From: Bacillota bacterium | GTDB taxonomy: Bacteria; Bacillota; Clostridia; Christensenellales; CAG-138 | DNA length: 64,000 nucleotides | NCBI GenBank assembly: GCA_023395595.1 | Contig: JAEWYO010000060.1 | Location: 62,001 to 126,000, forward strand | Direction: 5' to 3' | Shown here: positions 16,140-24,272 of the stretch, one piece after another | How positions within the stretch are numbered: the stretch's first letter is position 1 | Layout: every line of letters begins with the position of its first letter | Position numbers and translations under genes: made by a program | Notes under the pieces: model-generated | Told to the model about the DNA's origin: nothing | What the model saw: only the letters and a program-made list of their open reading frames with translations | Databases searched by the model: none

Positions 16140-16778
16140 TCAATCCTCGTCGTCATCCGCTGTACAGCCGCAATTGCCGGGAACCGCGCCTTTTGCGATG
16201 TCCTCGGCACGCAGGCCCGGACCAGGATCGCCGATGAGCCAGTGTTTGCGGCAAAGCCCGATGTATTTGTCACTTGCGCCAAGCACAACCTGTTCACCAA
16301 CTTTTGTGATGCCCCCGAGACCATCGAGACGTGCGTTGTTGGTTGCCTTCCTGCCGCACCAGCAAATGGTCTTGACCTCTTCAATCGTATCTGCGCGGGC
16401 AAGCAGCCGCGCGCTGCCGGGGAAAAATTCCCCGCGAAAATCGGTCTTGAGCCCATAGCAGATGACCGGAATGCCGTATTCATCCACGATTGGCAGCAGC
16501 ATATCGACCTGCTCGACAGAGAGAAACTGCGCCTCATCGATGATCAGGCAGTCATATTCCCCTGCGCGAATCTTATCCCAGTCGATCTGGTCAAAGAGGA
16601 TGCAGTTCGCTTCCAGCCCACTGCGGGAGCGGATGGTGTAGACACCGTCGCGCGTGTCCACGCCGGGCTTGATGAGCAGTGCTTTTTTGCAGCGCTCCTG
16701 ATAGTTATACCAAACCATGATGGCATTTGCGGTCTTGCTGGAACCCATTGCTCCATATCGAAAATAGAGTTTTGCCAT
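16140..16778 (-). CDS. tdk: Thymidine kinase
   Basis: The 212-residue protein is a type II thymidine kinase: P-loop G-A-M-G-S-S-K-T at residues 9-16, catalytic glutamate in D-E-A-Q-F-L-S (E82), a lasso region near 165-185, and zinc ligands in C-W-C-G and a late C-R-K-H. It phosphorylates thymidine with ATP in DNA precursor salvage. GGAGG precedes the ATG. It heads a minus-strand run with the deoxyribosyltransferase-like gene and is next to a nucleoside-type ABC importer. Confidence 0.96.
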   Translation of the reverse strand: MAKLYFRYGAMGSSKTANAIMVWYNYQERCKKALLIKPGVDTRDGVYTIRSRSGLEANCILFDQIDWDKIRAGEYDCLIIDEAQFLSVEQVDMLLPIVDEYGIPVICYGLKTDFRGEFFPGSARLLARADTIEEVKTICWCGRKATNNARLDGLGGITKVGEQVVLGASDKYIGLCRKHWLIGDPGPGLRAEDIAKGAVPGNCGCTADDDED

Positions 16779-16841
16779 ATGTCCTCCGGATAAAAGTAAG
16801 ATGGTTGCAAGAACGAGTGAGCAGAACGGACGATGAGTGAA

Positions 16842-16874
16842 GGCGCCGCGGCGAATGCGCTTCGACGCGGCGCC
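16842..16874. repeat. GC-rich inverted repeat after the importer operon
   Basis: GGCGCCGCG (16842-16850) pairs with CGCGGCGCC (16866-16874). It lies 30 bases after the last importer gene on the minus strand. It has no T-run, so it may stabilise the 3' end rather than act as a classical terminator. Confidence 0.5.
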
Positions 16875-16903
16875 CGATGGTGCGTGTTACAATCGATTAC
16901 CGA

Positions 16904-17890
16904 TTATCTGCGGCCTTTGTCGTAAGGGATACCTTCGGCCTTCGGCGCGCGGGACTTCTTGCTCGTGAGGATGAGTACGATCATCGTCACGATATAGGGC
17001 AGCATTAGGTAGATGTATTCGCTGGCTTTGATGTTCTCGAATTTCGGCAGGAATGGAATGCTTCCGCTATAGGAACCGAGAATTTTGAACAGCGCGAAGA
17101 AGAGCGAAGCGCCGAGGATGTTCAGCGGTTTCCAGTTACCAAAGATCATGACCGCGAGAGCGAGGAAACCGTAACCCGCGACCGTAGACTGGAACGCGCT
17201 TCCGGCAGCAAGCGTATAGGCAAGGCCACCGATACCACCGAGGAAACCGGAGATGAACACACCGGCATAGCGCATGCGATAGACATTCACGCCGACGGAG
17301 TCCGCCGCCTGGGGATGCTCACCGCAGGCGCGAAGGCGCAGGCCAAAGCGCGTTTTGTAGAGCACGACCGCGGCAATGATAAAGAGGAAAATCGCCCAGA
17401 TCGTAGTTTGATAAAAGCTCTTGAACAGGAACGCCTGGAAGAACGTATCCCGCACGGGGATGCCAAGCGTTTCCTGCGTGATGCGCGCCCAGGTCGGAAT
17501 CAGAATCGTGGTTTGACCCTGCCCCTGAATCGCCCATGTGAGCACGATTGCAAACGCGGGAGCGAGCATGTTCAGCGCCGTACCGCCGATGGTTTGATCC
17601 GCCTTGAGGTTGACCGAGGCGAACGCGAGCAGCAGCGAGAACAGAGCGCCCGTGAAGCCGGCAACGAGGATTGCAAAGAACATGGCCCATTGCGGATGCG
17701 CGGGGCCAAAGCCGCTTGCGTCCATGTAACGCAAGAACAGGCAGGAGCAAAGCGCACCGATGATCATGATGCCTTCCAGCGCGATGTTGACTACGCCGCT
17801 GCGCTCAGAAAACATGCCGCCGAGGGCAACAAGCAACAGAGGAATCATAAACACGATTGTTGCGCTGACGATATCCGCTAAAATACTCAT
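16904..17890 (-). CDS. BMP-type ABC importer permease (NupQ-like)
   Basis: The 328-residue permease has about nine hydrophobic segments and the BPD_transp_2 family motifs F-S-E-R-S-G-V-V-N-I-A-L-E-G and the late G-L-R-L-R-A-C-G-E-H-P-Q-A-A-D. This is the second permease of nucleoside/lipoprotein-type (YufQ/NupQ) importers. It is the last gene of an ATPase-permease-permease run with 1-2 base gaps. It likely moves purine or pyrimidine nucleosides inward. The adjacent salvage genes agree, but substrate identity is inferred. Confidence 0.9.
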   Translation of the reverse strand: MSILADIVSATIVFMIPLLLVALGGMFSERSGVVNIALEGIMIIGALCSCLFLRYMDASGFGPAHPQWAMFFAILVAGFTGALFSLLLAFASVNLKADQTIGGTALNMLAPAFAIVLTWAIQGQGQTTILIPTWARITQETLGIPVRDTFFQAFLFKSFYQTTIWAIFLFIIAAVVLYKTRFGLRLRACGEHPQAADSVGVNVYRMRYAGVFISGFLGGIGGLAYTLAAGSAFQSTVAGYGFLALAVMIFGNWKPLNILGASLFFALFKILGSYSGSIPFLPKFENIKASEYIYLMLPYIVTMIVLILTSKKSRAPKAEGIPYDKGRR

Positions 17891-17892
17891 GG

Positions 17893-19044
17893 TTATTTCA
17901 CCTCGTCTTTCGCTTCGGTTGCGGGTGCTGCAACCGCGGGTGCGGCGGAAGCCGCGTCCGCGCGGCGCTGTTTGCCGCGCGAGAGCAGTTCACGCGTTAA
18001 GAGCGCGAACGCCGCAAGGTAGATGATCACCGAGATGATGATATCGATGATCTCCTTGACGAAATCCGGCTGCATCGCGTCTCCGCCGACCTGAATATAT
18101 GAGACAAAGAACGCGGAGAAGATCGTGCCGATGGGGTTGGAGGTTGCCAGCAGCGCAACGGGGATCCCGTTGAAACCCGCGGCAAGAAGCTGCTTGAGCA
18201 GCGTATATTGACCCGTTCCGGCGAGGAAGTAGAGTCCGCCTCCAACGCCCGCAAACGCGCCGGAGATCACCATCGAGAGTACGATGTTTCGCTTGGCGTT
18301 GATACCGGCATAGATGCTTGCGTTGCGGTTGTAACCGCAGGCTTTGAGCTCGTAACCAAACGTGGTTTTGTTCAAGATGATCCACGCGACAATCGCAAAC
18401 GCGATTGCGATGAAGATGCTGATGTTCATATAGTTGCTCTTCATGAGTACATCCAACCCCAGACGCGGAATCAGCGCGCCCGGATTTGCATCCGCAAGGT
18501 TTGCTGTGCGATCCATCTGCGCGCCACCCCAATACTTTGCGAGCATCATGGGAAGGTTGTTGATGGTCAGGTTGACCGCAAACATGGCAATCCAGTTGAA
18601 CATGATCGAGGTGATGACCTCGTTGACGTTGAACCGCGCTTTGAACAACCCGGGGAAGATGCCCCAAAACGCGCCACCGATGAGCGCAAGCAGCAGACAG
18701 ACATACCAGGGAAGCTGAAATTGGATCGCGCCAATGAGCGCAAGCGCCGCGCCGACCGTGTATTGACCCGTCGCGCCGATGTTAAACAGCCCAGTTTTGA
18801 ACGCGAATCCGACGGAGAGGCCCGTCATGATCAGCGGGGCTGCCTGATAGAGCACCTTTGCGAACTTATCGCTGGAGCGAAAGCCGGTCGTAATCAGGCT
18901 GACGAACGCGCCGCCGGCCGCTTTTGCGTTGAGTACATAAAGCAGCACAAGACCCACAATCAAGCCAACGCCGATGGAGATCAACGAGGCGAGTATGCTC
19001 GTACCGCCCGGAATGCGAAGGGAGCGCCGTTTTTGTTCTCCCAT
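17893..19044 (-). CDS. BMP-type ABC importer permease (NupP-like)
   Basis: The 383-residue permease has ten or so membrane segments, the G-L-F-N-I-G-A-T-G-Q motif near residue 90 and G-Y-E-L-K-A-C-G-Y-N near 225. These identify the larger permease of the NupOPQ/BmpDEF class. The Ala-rich C-terminal tail (from about residue 355) is cytoplasmic. It sits two bases from NupQ-like and follows the ATPase stop by one base, so the three are one transcription unit. Confidence 0.9.
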   Translation of the reverse strand: MGEQKRRSLRIPGGTSILASLISIGVGLIVGLVLLYVLNAKAAGGAFVSLITTGFRSSDKFAKVLYQAAPLIMTGLSVGFAFKTGLFNIGATGQYTVGAALALIGAIQFQLPWYVCLLLALIGGAFWGIFPGLFKARFNVNEVITSIMFNWIAMFAVNLTINNLPMMLAKYWGGAQMDRTANLADANPGALIPRLGLDVLMKSNYMNISIFIAIAFAIVAWIILNKTTFGYELKACGYNRNASIYAGINAKRNIVLSMVISGAFAGVGGGLYFLAGTGQYTLLKQLLAAGFNGIPVALLATSNPIGTIFSAFFVSYIQVGGDAMQPDFVKEIIDIIISVIIYLAAFALLTRELLSRGKQRRADAASAAPAVAAPATEAKDEVK

Positions 19045-19045
19045 A

Positions 19046-20647
19046 TCAGAGCACCGTCCTTTCGGCGGCTTGCTTTTTCGCGCCCGCCATATAGAGGCCG
19101 AGTTCCTCGACCGTCGTCACCTTGGGGTCAAACTCGCCAACGATTTCACCTTCGTACATCACGAGAATCCGGTCGGAAACGTTCACGACCTCGTCGAGCT
19201 CGAGAGAGACGAGGAAGACCGCCTTACCGTTGTCCCGCGCGGCGACGAGCTGCTTGTGGATGTATTCGATTGCGCCGACATCCAGACCGCGTGTGGGCTG
19301 CACCGCGACGAGTAGATCCGGGTTTTTATCCATCTCTCGCGCGACAATCGCTTTTTGCTGATTGCCGCCGGACATGCTCCGCGCGCTTGTGATCGGGCCC
19401 TGCCCGCTGCGAATGTCGTATTGCTTGATGAGCTTTTCCGCATACTGGCGCACGCTCTGCTTGCGGATGAACCCGTTTTTCTGGAACGCGGGCTCCCAAT
19501 AGCGCTGCAGCACTAGGTTTTCTTCCAGAGAATAGTCGAGCACAAGCCCGAACTTCTGGCGATCCTCCGGAATATGGCTCATGCCGAGCTTGCTGCGCTG
19601 GCGAATTGGCATCAGAATGGTCTTTGCGCCCTTCAGTGCGGCGGCTGACTGCTTTTCACGCTTTGGCACAATGCACACGATGGGTTTGCCAAGAAGCGTC
19701 ACTTCACCGGCGGACGGTTTTTCCAAACCGGTCAATGCATAGACGCATTCGGTTTGGCCGTTGCCTTCAATGCCCGCGAGACAGACAATTTCACCCGCGC
19801 GGACGCGGAAAGAAACATTCTTCACAGCATTGTTCTTGTGCAGCTTGCTCGGTACAGTGAGGTTTTTGACTTCCAGCACGGTATCGCCGAGCTTTGTTTC
19901 GCCCTTTGCGACCACAAACTCGACATCGCGGCCGACCATCATGCGGCTCAGGCTGGCTTTGTCGGTGTCCTTGACGTCTACGGTGCCGATGCACTTGCCC
20001 TTGCGCAGAACGGTGCAGCGGTCCGCAACCGCCATAATCTCGTTGAGCTTGTGGGTGATAAACAGAATCGATTTTCCCTCCGCGGCAAAGGAACGCATGA
20101 TGTGCATGAGCTCTTCGATTTCCTGCGGGGTGAGAACCGCAGTCGGTTCGTCAAAGATCAGGATATCGTTGTCGCGGTAGAGCATTTTGAGTATTTCAAC
20201 ACGCTGCTGCATGCCGACCGAGATATCCTCAATCAGTGCATCGGGGTCAATCTTCAGCCCGTAACGTTCGCTGAGAGCGACGACCTTCTTGCGCGCTTCT
20301 TTCTTTTCAAGGAAGCCCATCTTGCTCGGCTCCACACCGAGGATGATGTTCTCCAAAACCGTGAACACCTCAACCAGCTTGAAGTGCTGATGCACCATGC
20401 CGATGTTGAGCGCGTTTGCGTCGTTGGGGTCTTTGATGCGGACGACTTCACCGTCCTTTTTTATCGTGCCTTTTTCCGGCTGATACAAGCCAAACAGAAC
20501 GCTCATCAGCGTGGATTTTCCCGCGCCGTTCTCGCCGAGCAGTGCGTGGATTTCTCCGCGGCGCAGGCAAAGCGTGATGTCGTCATTGGCTCGGATGCCG
20601 GGAAATTCTTTTGTAATATTCAGCATCTCGATGACATATTCGTTCAT
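19046..20647 (-). CDS. BMP-type ABC importer ATPase with duplicated nucleotide-binding domains (NupO-like)
   Basis: The 533-residue protein has two ABC cassettes. The first has Walker A G-E-N-G-A-G-K-S near 37-44, signature I-S-V-G-M-Q-Q-R and Walker B L-I-F-D-E-P-T. The second, from about residue 260, has a degenerate G-I-E-G-N-G-Q-T loop, a full M-S-G-G-N-Q-Q-K signature and P-T-R-G-L-D. This asymmetric double ATPase is typical of sugar and nucleoside importers. GGAAGGGA lies before the ATG. The binding lipoprotein gene lies upstream, beyond a terminator-like hairpin, so read-through would set the lower level of the membrane parts. Confidence 0.93.
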   Translation of the reverse strand: MNEYVIEMLNITKEFPGIRANDDITLCLRRGEIHALLGENGAGKSTLMSVLFGLYQPEKGTIKKDGEVVRIKDPNDANALNIGMVHQHFKLVEVFTVLENIILGVEPSKMGFLEKKEARKKVVALSERYGLKIDPDALIEDISVGMQQRVEILKMLYRDNDILIFDEPTAVLTPQEIEELMHIMRSFAAEGKSILFITHKLNEIMAVADRCTVLRKGKCIGTVDVKDTDKASLSRMMVGRDVEFVVAKGETKLGDTVLEVKNLTVPSKLHKNNAVKNVSFRVRAGEIVCLAGIEGNGQTECVYALTGLEKPSAGEVTLLGKPIVCIVPKREKQSAAALKGAKTILMPIRQRSKLGMSHIPEDRQKFGLVLDYSLEENLVLQRYWEPAFQKNGFIRKQSVRQYAEKLIKQYDIRSGQGPITSARSMSGGNQQKAIVAREMDKNPDLLVAVQPTRGLDVGAIEYIHKQLVAARDNGKAVFLVSLELDEVVNVSDRILVMYEGEIVGEFDPKVTTVEELGLYMAGAKKQAAERTVL

Positions 20648-20832
20648 AATCGGTATCCCTTCCCATTGTTTGATAGACGGGCGATGTACGGATGAACCGT
20701 TGTTTTTTTACGGAGGAGGACAGATTTATTGTTAGAAAAGAAAATGGATTGTCGCCCTGCAAGAAAGAAAAAAGCTGTCTTCTGCAGACGGTGTACCAAG
20801 CCGCCGTAGAAAACAAAGGGCTGTGTGAAAGA

Positions 20833-20866
20833 ATAAAAGAGGGGCCGGGCTTGAAGCCCAGCCCCC
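20833..20866 (-). terminator. Terminator after the BMP lipoprotein gene
   Basis: GGGGCTGGGCTT pairs with AAGCCCGGCCCC around CA on the minus strand (20841-20865, one G-T step), followed by TCTTTTATTC. It separates the abundant binding protein from the ATPase/permease genes. Confidence 0.75.
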
Positions 20867-20902
20867 TTTGTAACACGTGCTTCTCGTTTGAACCGTCAGA
20901 AA

Positions 20903-22051
20903 TTAGTTCTGATAGTCAACAGCGATGGTGACGGTGGGCTGTGCATCGATCGCCGAAGAGATCGTGTATTCGCCGCCCTTAACCTTTGCGTAGAGAGCAT
21001 TGTACTGATCCAGCGTGAAGGTGCTGAAACGGAAGGAAGCCGGATCGGTCGGCAGACCGACGCAATCCTGCGCGGCACCGAGCTTGTTCTCAACACCGGC
21101 ATACGCCGCGGACCACTTGCCGCCGTTGGCGAGCAGGTCGGACAGGGCGAGCTTGACGGAGTTTTCGAGTTCCTTCTTCGCGGAGGTGACAACGCGCTCG
21201 GAGATACCAGACTGGTCGACGTCAACACCGATCAGCTTGCCGTTTGCTTCGTCAGCAGACGTGATTGCAGAGTAGACGATACCGCCGCCGCAAGCAAAGA
21301 TGATCTGCGTGCCTTCGGTGTACCAACCAGCGGTCTTGGTCTTGATTTCGTCGTTCGGACCGAACGTGCCGGAGTACCAGTACTTGATGGAGACATCCGC
21401 GGTGTTGCCGAGTTCGGCTGCCGCTTTGTCAGCACCCTGCACGAAGCCGAAGCCGTAACGGACGACTGCGGGCACGTCAATGCCGCCGAGGAATGCCAGC
21501 TTGGTGTAGCCATCCATGACGGCCGCATAGCCAGCGAGGAAACCGGACTGCTCTTCCTGATAGGTGATCAGAGCGGTGTTGGCCTGGGGTTCCGGAACGT
21601 CGCCGATGCCAAGGTCGATACCGAGGAACATCACGTCCGGATACTGCTGCGGCAGCTGCTTGTAGGTTGCGCCGAAGAGGTAGCCCGGGCAGACGATGAC
21701 GTTGGCACCCTTGTCGATGGCCGTTTTGATGGTCTCGATGCGGGCTTCGTCGCTGTCTTCAGAAGGACGATAGTAGTTGGCAACTGCGCCGTTGTCCGCG
21801 GCCCAGTTCTTGCAACCCATCCAGGTGAACTCGTTGAAGGATTTGTCGTCGATGTTGCCAACGTCGGTGACCATCGCGATGTTCAGCGCGACGGGGGCTT
21901 CGGTGGCATCGGCGGCGGGGGCTTCGGTTGCTTCCGCAGCGGGCGCTTCGGTTGCTTCCGGTTCGGTTGCTGCGGGTGCCGCGGCCGGGGCACAAGCCAC
22001 GACGGACAGCATCATTGCAAGAATCAAAAGGATTGTTACAACTTTTTTCAT
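20903..22051 (-). CDS. BMP-family substrate-binding lipoprotein
   Basis: The 382-residue lipoprotein (lipobox S-V-V-A-C at residue 20) has an Ala/Glu/Thr/Pro-rich linker, then the Bmp/PnrA periplasmic-binding fold. The family landmarks are N-I-D-D-K-S-F-N-E near the start and I-F-A-C-G-G-G-I-V-Y-S in the second lobe. PnrA and NupN relatives bind purine nucleosides. GGGAGG sits 8 bases before the ATG at 22051. It has its own promoter and terminator, and works with the three importer genes downstream. Confidence 0.93.
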   Translation of the reverse strand: MKKVVTILLILAMMLSVVACAPAAAPAATEPEATEAPAAEATEAPAADATEAPVALNIAMVTDVGNIDDKSFNEFTWMGCKNWAADNGAVANYYRPSEDSDEARIETIKTAIDKGANVIVCPGYLFGATYKQLPQQYPDVMFLGIDLGIGDVPEPQANTALITYQEEQSGFLAGYAAVMDGYTKLAFLGGIDVPAVVRYGFGFVQGADKAAAELGNTADVSIKYWYSGTFGPNDEIKTKTAGWYTEGTQIIFACGGGIVYSAITSADEANGKLIGVDVDQSGISERVVTSAKKELENSVKLALSDLLANGGKWSAAYAGVENKLGAAQDCVGLPTDPASFRFSTFTLDQYNALYAKVKGGEYTISSAIDAQPTVTIAVDYQN

Positions 22052-22102
22052 GAGTTTTCCTCCCTGATGATATGCTCTCTGCAAATAGCAGAGTATGAAC
22101 AC

Positions 22103-22131
22103 AGTATAACACAGCCAATATGCGGAAACAA
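22103..22131 (-). promoter_or_regulatory. Promoter of the BMP lipoprotein gene
   Basis: Minus strand: TTGTTT, 17 bp, TGT-TATACT (extended -10 at 22103-22108). The leader has a small CTCTGC/GCAGAG hairpin. No riboswitch-like fold was recognised. Confidence 0.6.
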
Positions 22132-22191
22132 CAATCAGGCAAGAGTGTATAATGTAAATTTTAGCGCGGGTTTCATGCAGGTAAAAAGCTG

Positions 22192-22220
22192 TTGACTTCA
22201 TTTGCCCACTCGCGTATAAT
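22192..22220 (+). promoter_or_regulatory. Promoter of rpsU
   Basis: TTGACT, 17 bp, TATAAT (22215-22220), near consensus. The leader can form a long imperfect stem at about 22221-22255, GACTTCTAGCG against CGCTGGAAGAGTC. Confidence 0.85.
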
Positions 22221-22275
22221 GACTTCTAGCGTCTTATGGCGCTGGAAGAGTCGGAATAAGAGGGGGGGGAAGAAA

Positions 22276-22446
22276 ATGGAAATTCGCGTAGGTGAAAACG
22301 AGTCCCTGGAGAGCGCTCTGAAACGATTCAAACGCAAATGCGCACGCAGCGGCGTCCTGGCAGAGGTCCGTCGTCGCGAGCACTATGAAAAGCCCAGTGT
22401 GAAGCGCAAGAAGAAGGCTGAGGCCGCGAGAAAGCGCAAGTATTAA
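22276..22446 (+). CDS. rpsU: 30S ribosomal protein S21
   Basis: The 56-residue basic protein matches bS21 in size and sequence: [16 protein letters not shown] at the start, and a lysine/arginine-rich tail. S21 sits near the anti-Shine-Dalgarno region of 16S rRNA and helps initiation. Its ribosome site lies in an unusual run of nine G. A strong terminator follows, so it is monocistronic. Upstream in-frame codons (from 22192) overlap the promoter and are not used. Confidence 0.96.
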   Translation: MEIRVGENESLESALKRFKRKCARSGVLAEVRRREHYEKPSVKRKKKAEAARKRKY

Positions 22447-22473
22447 TCCACGGGCACTCAAGTTGTCACAAGG

Positions 22474-22502
22474 GCGAACCGGTTTTCCGGTTCGCTTTTT
22501 CG
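22474..22502 (+). terminator. Terminator of rpsU
   Basis: GCGAACCGG and CCGGTTCGC pair around TTTT, followed by five or more T. Confidence 0.9.
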
Positions 22503-22591
22503 TTTTTGGTGCCTGTGTAACTGCGATTGCCCGCTGAGCGGGAGGGAGTTCGCTCGTATAGAAATATCGCGAAAAAGCAATTCTATTGTGG

Positions 22592-22620
22592 TATTGTAAT
22601 AATAGATATGGTAGTATAAT
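22592..22620 (+). promoter_or_regulatory. nrdR promoter region
   Basis: TATAAT (22615-22620) lies 35 bases before the ATG. The -35 position is occupied by TATTGTAATAA (22592-22602), identical over 11 bases to one arm of the palindrome at 60184-60208. Confidence 0.5.
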
Positions 22621-22654
22621 AAGTAACAATGCACCACATGAGGAGCATACGGTT

Positions 22655-23113
22655 ATGAAATGCAGATATTGCGCCAGCATCGAGAGCAAGGTTATCGATT
22701 CGCGCCCGACGGAGGACGGCAGCGCCATCCGCCGCAGACGCGAATGCATCAGCTGCGGCAAGCGCTTCACCACCTATGAAAAGATCGAAGAGATTCCGAT
22801 CATGGTCGTCAAGCGGGACGGCAGACGTGAGCCGTTTGACTCGGAAAAGATCCGTATGGGCATCCGGAAGGCCTGCGAGAAGCGCCCGATTGCGGCGGAT
22901 GTGCAGGACAAGCTTGTTGAAGATGTTACCAGAGAGGTGTTCAACACGCTGGCTTCCGAAGTGACCACGCGGGATATCGGAGAGATTCTCATGCGCAAGC
23001 TCAAAGATGTGGACGAGGTGGCATATGTTCGCTTTGCCTCCGTCTATCGCGAGTTTAAGGACACGCAGACGTTCATGAAGGAGCTCCAACACCTGCTGGA
23101 CGAGAAGAGCTGA
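22655..23113 (+). CDS. nrdR: Transcriptional repressor NrdR
   Basis: The 152-residue protein shows the NrdR layout: a zinc ribbon with C-R-Y-C (residues 3-6) and C-I-S-C-G-K-R-F near 31, then an ATP-cone domain from about 48 to 138 beginning I-M-V-V-K-R-D-G-R. It binds nucleotides and represses ribonucleotide reductase genes; none is in this window. Start at 22655 with AGGAG 9 bases upstream. Full length for the family. Confidence 0.97.
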   Translation: MKCRYCASIESKVIDSRPTEDGSAIRRRRECISCGKRFTTYEKIEEIPIMVVKRDGRREPFDSEKIRMGIRKACEKRPIAADVQDKLVEDVTREVFNTLASEVTTRDIGEILMRKLKDVDEVAYVRFASVYREFKDTQTFMKELQHLLDEKS

Positions 23114-23177
23114 TCTTCTCTTTTGGCGTGAGGATCGCACGTTTCGCGAGGGTACACATTTCCTTTCGCACTCTTTC

Positions 23178-23200
23178 GGCGGCGCAGAGCCGCCTTTTTT
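23178..23200 (+). terminator. Terminator of nrdR
   Basis: GGCGGC and GCCGCC pair around a 5-base loop and are followed by six T. Confidence 0.88.
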
Positions 23201-23259
23201 ACTAATTTGACCGTTTGATCGGCCGAACACTCAAAATGCTCTGGAGAAGCAAAGTTCAA

Positions 23260-24111
23260 ATGAAACACGCAGATCAATTTCTCGAACAGTATCAGATGAC
23301 GACCCGCGGAGCAAAGCTTCGCTTTGTCAACGGTGTTGGGCTATACACCCTGCCCACGCTGGAGAAACTTGCGGGAATTGACCATGGCTTTACCGCGAAG
23401 AGCGGCGGCGTGAGCGAAGGCTATTTCGCTTCGCTCAACCTGAGCTTTACGCGACCGGAAAACCGCGATAATGTCATGGAGAACTATCGCATCTTCTGCC
23501 GCGCGGCACAGATTCCGTTTGACACCATGGCCATGGACAACTACGAACACGGCACAACGGTGATCAAGGTCGATCACGCAGACGCGGGGAAAGGGTATCT
23601 TACCGATCCGCTTCCGCCATGCGACGGGCTTGTGACCAACGATCCCGCCGTCACGCTGATCACAGGGCACGCGGATTGCATGGCGTTTTACTTTGTCGAT
23701 CCGGTGAATCGCTGCATCGGCCTTGCACACGCGGGCTGGCGCGGGGCGCTCGGACGCATCGGAGCGCGCGTTGTGGAGCGGATGGCGCAGGAGTATGGAT
23801 CCAATCCTGCCGACATCATCGCAGGGGTTGGACCTTCCATCTGCCCGGACTGTTTCGAGGTTGGGGACAACGTTGCCGCGGAGTTTGCGCAAGCGTTTCC
23901 GGATCTGCCCTGCGTGCTGCCGCAGGAAGGCGCGCGCCCGCATGTCGATCTTTGGTTGATCGCGTGTGCGCAGTTTGTCGAGGCGGGCGTGCTGCCGGAG
24001 CACATATCGCTCTTTGATGTGTGCACAATGACGACGCCGCGGCTTTATTCCCACAGGCGGGACAAGGGCAACACCGGCGGTATGGCGGCGTACTTGCGCA
24101 TCTTGCCATAG
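23260..24111 (+). CDS. YfiH/PgeF-family protein (laccase-domain, purine nucleoside phosphorylase-like)
   Basis: The 283-residue protein is a DUF152/YfiH member. It keeps the metal-site motifs G-H-A-D-C-M near residue 140, A-H-A-G-W-R-G and G-P-S-I-C-P-D-C-F-E-V. Relatives phosphorolyse adenosine and inosine, and E. coli PgeF edits peptidoglycan precursors. I start at ATG 23260 (M-K-H-A-D-Q-F), with GGAG 13 bases upstream. Two in-frame codons upstream (23215 TTG, 23236 ATG) are alternatives because spacing is not ideal. It stands between nrdR and the PrsA-like gene, with no terminator of its own recognised. Confidence 0.85.
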   Translation: MKHADQFLEQYQMTTRGAKLRFVNGVGLYTLPTLEKLAGIDHGFTAKSGGVSEGYFASLNLSFTRPENRDNVMENYRIFCRAAQIPFDTMAMDNYEHGTTVIKVDHADAGKGYLTDPLPPCDGLVTNDPAVTLITGHADCMAFYFVDPVNRCIGLAHAGWRGALGRIGARVVERMAQEYGSNPADIIAGVGPSICPDCFEVGDNVAAEFAQAFPDLPCVLPQEGARPHVDLWLIACAQFVEAGVLPEHISLFDVCTMTTPRLYSHRRDKGNTGGMAAYLRILP

Positions 24112-24182
24112 TTGTTCACGCCCAAGCACACTATTTATAAGGAAACGTCGGGTGAAATACGCGCCGGAAGCAATCCATTCGA

Positions 24183-24211
24183 TTGACATTCTCTGCGCCC
24201 AAGAGTATAAT
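24183..24211 (+). promoter_or_regulatory. Consensus promoter of the PPIase lipoprotein gene
   Basis: TTGACA, exactly 17 bp, TATAAT: a full sigma-A consensus, 62 bases before the ATG. Strong expression is expected. Confidence 0.92.
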
Positions 24212-24272
24212 TCACTCGTTTCAACGCAAATTTTGGCGAAGCTCTACTGACGCAAAAGGGAGACAAACATTC

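Noticed and set aside
18208..19392. 394-codon frame antisense to the importer permease and ATPase
   Set aside because: Extremely Arg/Asp-rich and crosses two real genes; a composition artefact.
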